In this document: positions 1-9,626 of the stretch, piece after piece | Position numbering within the stretch: position 1 is the stretch's first letter | Layout: the number at the start of each line of letters is the position of its first letter | Assembly (NCBI GenBank): GCA_019914945.1 | Contig: CM034100.1 | Coordinates: 10,613,096 to 10,677,095 of the forward strand | Source of the DNA: Typha latifolia | Taxonomy: Eukaryota; Streptophyta; Magnoliopsida; Poales; Typhaceae | Direction of reading: 5' to 3' | Length of the DNA: 64,000 nt | Program-made: the position numbers and the translations under genes | Notes under the pieces: generated by a model | The model's input: only the letters and a program-made list of their open reading frames with translations | The model's database searches: none | What the model was told of the DNA's origin: nothing

Positions 1-1099
1 CAAGAGTAAGTTTTATTCAATAAATCATCTTCTCTTTCGGTTGTAGATCAATTAAAAAATAAAAGAACAGAGAACATCTGTTAAAAAATAAATAATTTTT
101 TTCCAAAATTCAGTTTATTATTTCCCTTTTATTTCTCTTGTTGCGAATTTCAAAATTTCGAAATTTCGAAATCACTAAATTCTGATTTAGAGGATATTTA
201 TTTTCCTTATTTACCTCAATTAGTGTCCTCAATTTTGAGGTTAGTATCTCTCTTATCCTAACTTCCTAAATTTACTAAACTTTCTAACCTTTTGAAATTT
301 TAAATTACCTTTTTCTTAAAATTCTGAAATACACTTCTTCTCTCCAAATCAAACTCAAAGCCTAAAGCCATTAACCAATTAACCCATCAACTCAATAAAA
401 CTTTTTAAACCCAAATCCATTAGCTTAAACCAAACCCGTAAATCTAAAGCCCACTTACGATCTCTAAGCCCACTAGCCCAAACATCTCCACCATCACTTA
501 AACTAAAACCTAACTCAATCCAATAACCCAAAACCCCTTAAACCATCAACCCAATAACCCAAACCCAATTAACTCATCAATACAACACCCAAATCCACAT
601 CTTCTTCCTCCAATCTCCCTTCCCCTTCCCCAAACCTGTACCATCCTCCACTTACTTCCACACCGCCTCTCCCCCACTGCTAACCCCGATGCTGATAGTC
701 CTCCCCACAGCTTTCACCTTTCGACGGCACCGCTCCACCTTCTATCGTCACCTTTACTATTAATGCTCCATTCGATGATGCTGTCGATATCCATAGTCGA
801 CGCTGCAGCTTGCCACCATCAATAATAGATCTTCTTCCTCAGCCCTCCCACCCTGTCATGCTCTTCGACCTCCATTGCAGCTACCATTGTTGCTGCCTTT
901 ATTACCGGTGCCGCAACCTCTTAGAGCCATAACCTCTTGCAGCCTTTACCGCCGCCATCATTGCCTCTACTATTGCCACAACCTCTTGTGGCCTTCACCA
1001 CCGCCGTTGTCGCCTTTCCTCCTACCACTGCTGCTGGTGCCGCTTGCGATGCTACTGTCACCGCAGCCACGACACCTGTAGTGTTGTAGTTCTTGATTA
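1..1099. other. Decayed non-coding DNA, no gene seen
   Basis: The first 350 bases are AT-rich. About 350-600 is a C/A-rich stretch of short CCCAAA/CCCATTA-like words, and 600-1090 is pyrimidine- and GCC-rich. Short open frames on both strands near 875-1173 are low-complexity (Leu/Pro or Ala/Gly) and have no domain. The base composition resembles the leader/LTR sequence of Gypsy elements later in the window, so this is probably a decayed LTR, but I could not find a mate. Confidence 0.5.
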
Positions 1100-1760
1100 A
1101 GATACAAATTGGACATGACCAACCCACTTCGAACTGGATCATTTTCCAATTTTATTTTGAAAAAATAAAACAACTTATAGAGGGTGCATTTGAACGCGAT
1201 CGAAGGGCATTCGAATGCCTACACACTGTTCGCACATATAGAGCACTATTTTTGGCCATTCGAATGCGATTGAAGTGCATTCGAATGCCTACATAGCGTT
1301 CACACATATAGAACCCTATTTTTAGCTATTTGAACAAGGTCGAACGACGTTCGAATGTATGTCAGTTAAGTTGATTCGTATTAGGCTTTGTTTAGGGTTT
1401 TGGACAATTGGCTAGCCTCCAAATATGTAGAAAAGCAGCCACCTTAGGATTAGTGATTATTGAAACTTTTGTTTTGCATCTAGGCTTGAGCCAACCTTCT
1501 CCTTTCTTCTTCCTCCTTCTCGGTATCCACCCCGAGCTTCCTTCTACAGCCATGATTAATCCTCTATCGCTTCTTCCTTCTCACTCTAGCAACCAGCCAT
1601 ACCTAGAAGCTCTCTTCTCCCCCCACATCTTGTTTAAGATACTAATCCATCGACCAAAGCCACCATCATCTCCCATAACCCTAACTACATCATCAACTTC
1701 CATCATCCACATCCATCCCGTCATCTCCTGACTTTTGGCCATTATTTTCTCCATATCTTT
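1100..1760 (+). repeat. LTR-like repeat, family B copy 1
   Basis: This matches 18330-18845 in order: a GATACA..GGAC..TGACCAAC start, a block of GCATTCGAATGC-like palindromes with GTTCGCACATATAGAG tags, a GCTAGCCTC(T/C)AAATAT segment, then CATCTAGGCTTGAGCCAA and a pyrimidine-rich tail. The layout parallels the family C LTR in plus orientation, so B is probably a diverged relative of C. Ends are blurred; no internal domain follows. The open frame inside (1408-1731) is not treated as a gene. Confidence 0.55.
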
Positions 1761-2532
1761 TGATCTACCAACCTGATCGATGAAATTCTAGTTGCATTGG
1801 ATTTCTAACTTTTAGAGAAACAATATATCAAAATCTCATGTCATTTCAACAGTTGGATTGATACCTATTGCTTTTGAAATTTTTACATTAAGTTTTGTCA
1901 AGAATAGCAACTCAGATCTACATTCATCTTCCTCGAGGGCAATTGCAACATTGCAGCCACTACAGCCACCATTGCCAATGCTGCTGCTGCCGCTACCATA
2001 GCCACTGCCACTGCCACCACTAGAACCACTACTGCCGTCGAGCTGCTGCCACCTTTTAATGGATTTGCAAAATTCGATAATATCCATCATTTCTTTAGTG
2101 TTATTTGTTAATCTTTAAATAGCAACTAGCTTTCTTTTAGTGTGGATCATAATCTTATATTTGTTTCATTAACAGAAATGCTTGAGCTTGCTATTGCATA
2201 CCTACTGATATTACTTATTCAAACCAAAACAATTAATATCAATAATAAAACTAGCTAGGTTAGAGGGAAAATCTTGACATATCTAAAGTCACCATCTTGA
2301 TCTTGGGAGTGTGTACTACTGGTTTACAACTTTTTGCTAAATCTGACTGGCTTTTATCGAAAACTTCACAAATAGTTGTTGATTATTCTTTCTATTACTC
2401 TATTATTGTTTGCTATGATCTCCTAATTTGCATCTCATTATTCATTTATTATATTTATTCCCTCAGTAAAATAGACACATTGCATGAACCTTCATAGTGG
2501 TAGGGTAATCTCTAGCACACCATCTTAGTATG
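1761..2532. other. Intergenic DNA with a CTG/GCC-type trinucleotide tract
   Basis: No gene recognised. Around 1935-2050 there is an imperfect GCTGCTGCC/CCACTGCCA trinucleotide tract, which produces a Gly/Ser-rich open frame on the minus strand that I regard as low complexity. The rest is AT-rich and without visible structure. Confidence 0.5.
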
Positions 2533-3537
2533 TTATGGAACCCAATGCTATGGAAGATTTTTATAGATTTTTATGAGAGTCCATTGAAAATATTCCGACT
2601 AGATTGGATGACTTGAATGCCTATCTTGAGGTTATTGAGATGGGTTGTGAACACAATGAGAACAAGACTGAGAATAATTTTGTATCCAACACGAGTGTCA
2701 GGCATGCCGCTCCTAATATCGACACCCATCAACAGGCCCCATACTATCCTCACCATGAGAGAGGTCATGAAAGAGAACTCCCCTAGGCAAAATTATCATG
2801 AAGATGCATTTGATCTTCACTAACATAAGCTTTAGAGGTAATGCTACCTTTAGAGAATTTCAAAACTACAAAGATAAACTTATAAAGAACATTAAGGTTG
2901 ATGCCCCTACTTTTGATGGTCATTTAGATTCTGTTGTGTTTACTAACTAGCTTCGTGAGATGTACCACTTTTTTTAGTGGTATGATGTGTTAGAAAACCG
3001 AAGAGTTAGATTTGCCCATCTTAGTGCAACGAAATCAACCTTCAATCATTCATTGACATGAAATGAAAGAAAAATTAAAACAAAAGTACTTGCCACACTC
3101 TTATCTTGGTGACTTTTAGATCAATGGAATAATTTTAGATAAGGAAATATGTTTGTGAGTGATTATGTCTCCCAATTTGAGGAGTATATGTTGAGGTTGT
3201 AATGTAATGGAGGATGAGAGGATGACGCCAAGTCATTTTAGGCGTGGCCTTAACGAGGAGAGAGTTAGTTTTCTAGAAGGTTACATCCTTGGATCAGGCT
3301 TAGACTGTGTTAAATTATGAGATGATTAGTAGGCATCATTTACCTAGGCGACCAATTGGGCACGCACCTCCCAATTACGCACCTGCTGGTGTAAAAACTC
3401 AAACAACAACGATACTTTTCAAAACTACCTAAATTGTCGCGCCTGTCCAACTTAACAAAGGAAAAGGACTCCTCCATGAAACTGCACCTTTCAATGAACC
3501 CTGTTGATGTTACAAATATAGAAATGTTGGTGATGCA
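2533..3537 (+). pseudogene. Old Ty3/Gypsy gag, 5' part (split by element A)
   Basis: Translation in shifting frames gives a recognisable Gypsy capsid: a VDAPTFDGHLD segment near 2899-2931, a TNxLREMYHFF helix just after, then WNNFR..FVSDYVSQFEEYML near 3125-3195. It ends at 3537 in the first half of a zinc knuckle (CYKYRNVGDA). Many stops and frameshifts mark it as ancient. The knuckle already carries Tyr for the second Cys. The second half resumes at 8959 after element A, so one gag was cut in two by that insertion. Known family role: capsid/nucleocapsid protein of an LTR retrotransposon. Confidence 0.75.
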
Positions 3538-4527
3538 TGATACGATTCGGACTTCACCGACGTCGTCTTGAGCATGGATTCACTTTAGGAGTGTTTTTAT
3601 TTCATGTTTTAGTGTTTAATTTCCATTAAAATAAGTTTTTTGTAAGTCACGTTCGAATGCGGGTGGAGTGAGTTCGAACGCGGTTTGTGAACGGGGTTGT
3701 GAACGTGGTGAAGAGAATGTACTATGCGTTCGAACGCGGTGCGTTCGAACGAACTGTGAACGCCTGCATCGCGTTCGCAAATATCGACAGGCGCGTTCGA
3801 TTGCGCGTTCGAATGCCTGCATCACGTTCGCAAATCCAGAAGAGCGAACTCGGTGCGTTCGAACGCGGTCGACGAAAATTGTGTTTTTAGGGTTAATTTG
3901 AGTTGTTGGTTAGCCTATAAAAGGATGTGGTAGGCAACCAAATTGATTATTGATTATTGAGAATTGAGTTTGCCTTACCTCCTTCGTCTTCTTCGCTCCC
4001 GTTCCCTCAATCCCCGGCGACGCCGCTTCTAATCTCTCTCGACCGGCCAATCACCCTAGTCCCTTAGGAGTGGCCCTCTCCTCCCCCTTCTTCCAATCTA
4101 TCCAGCACTTGCCCTAACCTTTCCATCAACCATAACCCATTCACCACCACTTTTTCACCGGTGCCACCCCATTAACGTCGGTCCTTCACCAACCATCATT
4201 ACCTAGGATCTCGTGCCTCCATCCACGAATCCAAAATAGAGCATCCTGATGTTCGTCCACTAAACGGACGATATCTCGAGATCCACAACTCCGATTTGCC
4301 TGAAACTTGATTTGTTGGAAAGCTATTTTTTAGATCCAACGGCGGCATATTTCGGGATCTTATTTCAAAGTTCCGTGCAAGATCAGTCCAGATCTGAGAA
4401 TTCAAAGAGATCGACCCTTCACCAAAACGGCGAGATCGTATCAAGCTAGTATCAGAGCTCCATAGCCAGAGGCGTTATCGTATCAAGCTGGTATCAGAGC
4501 TCCATAGCCAGAGGCGTGATCGTATCA
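3538..4527 (+). repeat. 5' LTR of element A
   Basis: The LTR starts TGATACGATTCGG and ends GATCGTATCA. U3 holds the TTCGAA palindrome module (about 3650-3875), a TATA box follows at 3916-3923, and a pyrimidine-rich stretch lies downstream. It differs from the 3' LTR mainly by gain or loss of whole palindrome units and a roughly 30-base gap near 4325. The last ~90 bases are two extra copies of the LTR-end/primer-site junction. Confidence 0.9.
3916..3923 (+). promoter_or_regulatory. TATA box of the element A 5' LTR
   Basis: TATAAAAG lies just after the palindrome module in the 5' LTR, and the same site is at 8323-8330 in the 3' LTR. It is followed by a GGATGTGGTAGGCAACCAA segment shared with other families here. 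Position between U3-like repeats and a CT-rich leader fits an RNA polymerase II LTR promoter. Confidence 0.6.
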
Positions 4528-4543
4528 ATCTGGTATCAGAGCC
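4437..4543 (+). repeat. Triplicated LTR-end plus tRNA-primer site
   Basis: The block CGTATCA + AGCTxGTATCAGAGCTCC + about 20 bases occurs at 4437 and 4479 (42-base spacing), and a third CGTATCA at 4521 is followed by TGGTATCAGAGCC (4531-4543). TGGTATCAGAGC is the complement of the plant initiator-Met tRNA 3' end. The first copy has CTAGTATCAGAG, a mutated site. Because the 3' LTR carries the same two extra copies and stops at the third CGTATCA, they are now part of the LTR. Confidence 0.85.
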
Positions 4544-4568
4544 ACCATTCCTCGGACAAGCGCTTCCA

Positions 4569-5639
4569 ATGATGACAACTAGATCCATGGCTGCACGGCG
4601 AGATGATGAAGAAGAGATTCTCCCAATAGAGGAGGGAGAAACGATTGCAGGGACTTCCACCTGTGGAACCGCCCGATCTAATCAGAATACGGAAGAACCT
4701 AGCGTTCAAGCCGTGTTGGGGTCTCTTTTAGAGCAAATGGCCATCAACAACCAGATGATGATGGAGATGATGCGGGAACTACGGGCGACAAGGGAAGCAA
4801 TGGCGAACGAGAAAGCACCATCGACCCCACAACGCGAGTCCACCCCCTTGAACCCACCGCCACCGGTTCAGCCTTTGCAACCACAAGAGCCGCTGCTACC
4901 ACCGCCCTTTGGGCAGAGGCAAGCAAGGATGGTTACACCAGGTCCAGTTGTAGGTGAACCCATCCGACGAGTGAACCACTATGGAGACCGCCTTGGAGAT
5001 CAAGATCCGTGGGCGGGTCAATACGATCCGGAACCACAACAAGTTAATCAAAACCGAAGGAGGGATCATCAACCCTTCATGGTGCATCCTCCCCCGGTTA
5101 GACAAGGACATGATCCGGAACGAGAGAATGGCATTCGTGGACAAGTCGTGCGTCTTGAATTCCCCAAGTTCAAAGGTGGCGACCCGATCGATTGGTTGTA
5201 TAGGGCGGAGCAATTCTTTGCATACCAAGGAACGGCGGAAGAGTACAAGGTGACGCTTGCGAGCTTCCACCTTGAGGATGCGGCGCTTCATTGGTTTCGA
5301 GCAGCTAATGCCACTGAGGCTATCGAAACTTGGGCTGAATTTTGTGTCGATATCACACGACGATTTGGAGCATCGGGATATGAAGACTTTGATGCTCTCC
5401 TCTTAAAGACGGTGCAAAAGACCACGGTTGGGTCATACCAAGAAGAATTTGAGAGGATTAGTAGCCGATGTCATCCACCATGGACGGATCAGCAACTTCG
5501 CAGCACCTTCATCTCCGGGCTGCGGGGTGACATACAAGCCAATGTGAGGGCTTTAAGGCCTAGAACCTTAAAGGAGGCCTTCGAAGATGCGGTGCTTATG
5601 GAAGACAAACATAGGGCCATGAAGATACACTTGAAATAG
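4569..5639 (+). CDS. Gag polyprotein (capsid) of element A
   Basis: The open frame has 356 codons. The N-terminal third is charged and Pro/Gln-rich, with a Met-rich helix (QMAINNQMMMEMMRELRA). The capsid core follows from about residue 195: VRLEFPKFKGGDPIDWLYRA, FFAYQGT, LASFHLEDAALHWFRA, then DITRRFGASGYEDFDALL and FISGLRGDIQ. This is the retrotransposon gag fold that packages element RNA in cytoplasmic particles. The frame ends at TAG 5637-5639, but the next open frame starts in the same phase. The related fragment at 21411 has CAG at that place, so the stop is probably a C-to-T mutation. The start is the first of two adjacent ATGs after the primer site. Confidence 0.85.
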   Translation: MMTTRSMAARRDDEEEILPIEEGETIAGTSTCGTARSNQNTEEPSVQAVLGSLLEQMAINNQMMMEMMRELRATREAMANEKAPSTPQRESTPLNPPPPVQPLQPQEPLLPPPFGQRQARMVTPGPVVGEPIRRVNHYGDRLGDQDPWAGQYDPEPQQVNQNRRRDHQPFMVHPPPVRQGHDPERENGIRGQVVRLEFPKFKGGDPIDWLYRAEQFFAYQGTAEEYKVTLASFHLEDAALHWFRAANATEAIETWAEFCVDITRRFGASGYEDFDALLLKTVQKTTVGSYQEEFERISSRCHPPWTDQQLRSTFISGLRGDIQANVRALRPRTLKEAFEDAVLMEDKHRAMKIHLK

Positions 5640-5645
5640 AGTTGG

Positions 5646-6875
5646 ATGAGCCAAGGAAGACGCAATCAAGCTCAACCAAACATAGTGGCGGGAAATAATA
5701 TCGAAGTACCAAGGGTTGCTGCTATAGTGGTAACTCCTCGAGCACCCTTGAAGCCATCCCAAGATGTGAAGTATGCACCAAGAGGTCCGGGACGAGCACT
5801 CACACCAGCCCAAGTAGAAGAAAGAAGAGCCAAGGGCCTATGCTTCCGTTGCGATGAGAAGTTTGTACCCGGGCATCGCTGCGGTAAACCGATGGGATCG
5901 GTGATGCTAATCGATGGATTGGAGGAAGCGGAAGACGAGTTTGCAGCTGAAGGTGCAGATGTGGCTGGACATCAAGGAGAAGAAGCTGAGGAGCAACCCG
6001 TGGAGGACAGGATAGCCGAAATCTCCCTCCACGCCTATTCGGGGACAGCTACGCCAAAGACCTTGCGGGTGAACGGGGTAGTCAAGAAAACCACAGTGAG
6101 AATCTTGATTGACACCGGGTCCACCCACAACTTCATTGACAAGAGGCTCCTTAGGAAGATTGGGCTCGAGTCGGAACCCATGGAAGGGTTCGATGTGACG
6201 ATCGGAGATGGCACCACATTGCGAGCAGATTTTATTTGTGGAGGTGTGGAATTGAAGGTGCAAGGCCAAACTTTCACATTGGACCTTTATCCGTTGGCCT
6301 TGCAAGGTGTCGATATTATTTTGGGGACTCAATGCCTTCAAAGCTTGGGGCCCGTAACATTTGATTTCTCAAACCTCACATTGACATTTCGGAGGAATGG
6401 AAGAAGGGTGCTGCTAGATGGAAGCCAACCGCTACTTGAACTTCCAAATGAAGGGGTCGCAAGGGAGCTCGCTTCTTTCTCGGCGCCCACCTTTCCTTTC
6501 TTCTCAGATCTGCGGAGAGCTAGTGCAGAAGATAGTGAGCTGGTCCAACTCATGGAGGAGTTGAGAGAGAACCCCTCAAGCCACCCCGAGCACGAGGAGC
6601 GCGATGGGTTAGTACTAGAGTGCGGGCGAATCAAGGTACCCCGGAACGAAGAGCTACGGAGACTATTGATGGCACACTTCCATGATACTCCTATAGCAGG
6701 GCATGAAGGGGTATTACGTACCTACAAGCGGCTGGCCCAAAGCGTATATGGACAAAGAATGAAGACGGACGTGAAGAAGTATGTGCGTGAATGTCAAACC
6801 TGCCAACGAGTCAAATCGGAGGCACTCAAGCCTAGCGGGCTGCTACAACCACTACCTATACCAGAGCGTATTTAG
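5646..6875 (+). CDS. Zinc knuckle - protease - integrase N-terminus fusion
   Basis: This frame is in phase with gag. Residues about 60-80 hold a knuckle-like CFRCDEKFVPGHRC. The aspartic protease follows, with LIDTGSTHNFID around residue 155 and DIILGTQCLQSLGPV near 225. After VTFDFSNLTL the protein passes, from about 6415-6480, into what family C has between RNase H and integrase, then the HHCC integrase zinc finger (HFHDTPIAGHEG..., CQTCQ). No RT motif such as xxDD and no RNase H residues occur between. It would process Gag and start an integrase but could not copy RNA. The frame stops at TAG 6873-6875 and continues in phase beyond it, where relatives have Trp. Confidence 0.85.
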   Translation: MSQGRRNQAQPNIVAGNNIEVPRVAAIVVTPRAPLKPSQDVKYAPRGPGRALTPAQVEERRAKGLCFRCDEKFVPGHRCGKPMGSVMLIDGLEEAEDEFAAEGADVAGHQGEEAEEQPVEDRIAEISLHAYSGTATPKTLRVNGVVKKTTVRILIDTGSTHNFIDKRLLRKIGLESEPMEGFDVTIGDGTTLRADFICGGVELKVQGQTFTLDLYPLALQGVDIILGTQCLQSLGPVTFDFSNLTLTFRRNGRRVLLDGSQPLLELPNEGVARELASFSAPTFPFFSDLRRASAEDSELVQLMEELRENPSSHPEHEERDGLVLECGRIKVPRNEELRRLLMAHFHDTPIAGHEGVLRTYKRLAQSVYGQRMKTDVKKYVRECQTCQRVKSEALKPSGLLQPLPIPERI

Positions 6876-7912
6876 GAGGATATCTCCATGGACTTCATTG
6901 AGGGGCTGCCGGAGGTTCGGGGACAATCGATGGTGTTTGTTGTGGTGGATAGACTGAGCAAATATGCTCATTTCATAACATTGTCTCACCCGTTTTCAGC
7001 AAAAAGGGTTGCTGAAATTTTTGTTCGGGAAGTGGCACGCTTGCATGGGATGCCTAGGACGATCGTGTCAGACCGGGATCGCATCTTCATCAGTGAGTCC
7101 GAGTTCTTCAGATTGCAAGGAACTCAAATCAACCTGAGTTCAGCTTATCACCCCGAGACGGATGGCCAAACCGAGGTGGTGAATCGCGGACTGGAGCAAT
7201 ACTTGCGATGCTTTGTGGTTGATCGACCAAAGGATTGGGTCAAATTCTTTCCATGGGTTGAGTGGTCATACAATATTGCTCATCACTCTAGCATCGGCAT
7301 GACCCCTTTGAGGCGGTTTATGGGCGCACTCCCCCTGTCTTGCTTGCCTATGATAGACTCGCGGCGGCGGATAGGACCGAGCTTGACTTGGAGCTTGCTG
7401 ATCGAGATGAAACATTGAGACTGCTCAAGACTCACCTAGCCACAGCCCAAAACCGCATGAAGCAAACTCATGACAAAGGCCGACGTGAGCGAGAATTTGA
7501 GGTGGTTCAATTGGTGTTCGTTCGAGCTCAACCGTATCAACAATCCACATTGAGACCAATTTTGAACCAAAAGTTGGGTTACAAGTACTACGGTCCGTAC
7601 CGAGTGCTACAACGAATCGGTCCAGAGCTTACCGGTTGGACCTACCGAAGGAACCAGGATACATCCGGTCTTCCATGTATCACATTGAAGGCCCAGATCG
7701 GGCCTAACCATGTGGTGGGTTCGGCCTTACCCGAACTAATGGAGGAGGATGGCCCCACTGAACCGGTCCGAGTATTAGGCCGCAGGAGAAGACGCCATGG
7801 GATCAGATTAGAGACTGAAGTGCTAATTGAGTGGCTGGGCAAATCTACTAACGAGTCTACCTGGGAGCTAGAGTCAGATATCATGGATCGCTTTCCAAAC
7901 TTCAAACCTTGA
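6876..7912 (+). pseudogene. Integrase core and chromodomain of element A
   Basis: The integrase core has all three catalytic acids: Asp in MDFIEGLP, Asp in IVSDRD, and Glu in DGQTEVVNRG. The frame breaks near 7310-7340, after SSIGMTP, and resumes in another phase at 7340 (RTELDLELADRDETL). A second pair of small shifts around 7620-7690 scrambles the GPY region. The tail VLIEWLGKSTNESTWE is chromodomain-like, which places the element with chromoviruses (family knowledge). It is followed by TGA and a purine-rich stretch before the 3' LTR. It would not give a full-length integrase as it stands. Confidence 0.85.
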
Positions 7913-7925
7913 GGACAAGGTTGCA

Positions 7926-7939
7926 GAAGCGTGGTGGAT
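7926..7939 (+). promoter_or_regulatory. Polypurine tract of element A
   Basis: GAAGCGTGGTGGAT lies directly before the 3' LTR, where the plus-strand primer of an LTR retrotransposon is expected. It is short and impure. Confidence 0.5.
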
Positions 7940-8958
7940 TGATACGATTCGGACTTCACCGACATCGTCTCGAGCATGGATTCACTTTAGGAGTGTTTTT
8001 ATTTCATGTTTTAGTGTTTAATTTCCATTAAAATAAGTTTTTTGTAAGTCGCGTTCGAACGCAGGTGGAGTGAGTTCGAACGCGGTTTGTGAACGGGGTT
8101 GTGAACGTGGTGAAGAGAATGTACTGTGCGTTCGAACGCACTTTGAACGCCTGCATCGCGTTCGCAAATGCCGACAGGCGCGTTCGATTGCGCGTTCGAA
8201 CGCCTGCATCGTGTTCGCAAATCTAGAAGAGCGAACTCGGTGCGTTCGAACGCGGTCGGGCGAGTTCGAACGCGGTCGACGAAAATTGTGTTTTTAGGGT
8301 TAATTTGAGTTGTTGGTTAGCCTATAAAAGGATGTGGTAGGCAACCAAATTGATTATTGATTATTGAGAATTGAGTTTGCCTTGCCTCCTTCATCTTCTT
8401 TGCTCCCGTTCCCTCAATCCCCGGCGACGCCGCTTCTAATCTCTCTCGATCGGCCAATCACCCTAGTCCCTTAGGAGTGGCCCTATCCTCCCCATTCTTC
8501 CAATCTATCCAGCACTTGCCCTAACCTTTCCATCAACCATAACCCATCCACCACCACTTTTTCACCGGTGCCACCCCATTAACGCCGGTCCTCCACCATC
8601 CATCATTACCTAGGATCTCGTGCCTCCATCCACGAATCCAAAATAGAGCATCCTGATGTTCGTCCACTAAACGGACAATATCTCGAGATCCACAACTCCG
8701 ATTTGCCTAAAACTTGATTTGTTGGAAAGCTCTTCTCTAGGGTTACAACCAAAATTTCACATTGATCCAACGGCGTCATATTTCGGGATCTTATTTCAAA
8801 GTTCCGTGCAGGATCAGTCCAGATCTAAGAATTCGAAGAGATCGACCCTTCACCAAAACGGCGAGATCGTATCAAGCTAGTATCAGAGCTCCATAGCCAG
8901 AGGCGTGATCGTATCAAGCTGGTATCAGAGCTCCATAGCCAGAGGCGTGATCGTATCA
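7940..8958 (+). repeat. 3' LTR of element A
   Basis: The LTR runs TGATACGATTCGG to GATCGTATCA, collinear with 3538-4527. It has an extra CGGGCGAGTTCGAACGCGGT unit near 8258, lacks one palindrome unit near 8135, and keeps a ~30-base stretch (near 8733-8763) missing from the 5' LTR. Both extra primer-site units are present at 8870-8958. Few point differences between the LTRs suggest a fairly recent insertion. Confidence 0.9.
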
Positions 8959-9257
8959 ATGTAGCCTTGAACTGCCCTCGAAATGCCTTTTACCTTGGGG
9001 AACATGATGAAACTATAATGGAAGCTCGATGAGCAAGTTTATGAGTCTGACCTCAATGACGTCCAAGATAGCGTCAACGACCATAGTTATGAAGACCATA
9101 CTGTTGGTGTTATTTGTTGCGCTTTGACGCAACATTGGGAGATTGATGATTGGTAAAAGAATGCAATATTCCACACTTATATTAAATGTGGGACAAAAGA
9201 TTGCAAGGTGATCATCGATAGTGAAAACTGCATTAATGCAGTCTCTTCTATCGTTGT
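8959..9257 (+). pseudogene. Old Gypsy gag, 3' part, running into protease
   Basis: The sequence resumes the zinc knuckle left at 3537: VALNCPRNA supplies the final Cys and basic tail. The His of the knuckle is Asp. Further on, IFHTYIKCGTKDCKVIID.. and NAVSSIVV near 9165-9257 look like the start of a Gypsy aspartic protease, with Asp-Ser in the active-site region. There are many stops. It ends where an A2-type LTR begins. Confidence 0.7.
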
Positions 9258-9626
9258 GATACGATTTGGACTTCACTGATATTGTCTCAAGCATGGCTAC
9301 ACCTTACGGGTGTCTTTTCTTATTATGTTAGTGTTTTATTCAGAGAAAAGTAAGATATTCTATAGGTTGCATTTGAATGTAGGTGGGTGTGTTTGAATGC
9401 CTGTAGGTGTTCACAAATACAGAGAACGAGAATTATGCATTCGAACGCGCTTGACCCGGTTCGAATGCTTGCGTCGCATTGACAAAGAACACAATTTGTG
9501 CATTCGAATGTGTTCGACCCCGTTCAAACGTGGACGTGGAAATCCATTATTTCTAGGGTTCATAATTGTTATTTTAAACTTGTTTGGTTAGTCTCTTAAG
9601 GTGTGGATGGCAACCAAAAATGGGAT
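9258..9626 (+). repeat. A2 LTR, first copy, 5' part
   Basis: TGATACGATTTGGACTTCAC at 9258 resembles the family A LTR start, but the body differs: a shorter palindrome module with GTTCACAAATACAGAGAACG tags. It then has the shared TTGGTTAGTCTCTTAAGG / GGATGGCAACCAAAAA segment. It is split at 9626 by the reverse element A' and continues at 11889. It sits in the protease remnant of the old Gypsy, so it is an insertion there. Confidence 0.7.

Larger units (their letters stand above)
3538..8958 (+). mobile_element. Ty3/Gypsy chromovirus, family A, lacking RT and RNase H
   Basis: This is a two-LTR element: TGATACGA at the left end mirrors TCGTATCA at the right. The 5-bp target duplication is ATGCA (3533-3537) and ATGTA (8959-8963), one transition apart. 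Order inside: primer site, gag, zinc knuckle, aspartic protease, integrase zinc finger, integrase core, GPY-like C-terminal region and a chromodomain-like tail. The reverse transcriptase and RNase H that should sit between protease and integrase are absent, with the frame kept across the gap. It has full LTRs and a target duplication, so it either moved in this form using another element's RT or lost the segment afterwards. Confidence 0.9.

Noticed and set aside
875..1173. Short open frames on both strands
   Set aside because: Low-complexity Leu/Pro or Ala/Gly sequence from CT/GCC-rich DNA.
1408..1731. 107-codon ORF
   Set aside because: Falls in LTR-like family B; the frame is not conserved in copy 2.
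3650..3880. GTTCGAA words as tRNA T-loop/B-box, i.e. tRNA or SINE genes
   Set aside because: No A box or cloverleaf nearby, and the word is part of a longer palindrome.
3650..3880. TTCGAA arrays as heat-shock elements
   Set aside because: The heat-shock element needs TTC and GAA separated by two bases; here they abut.
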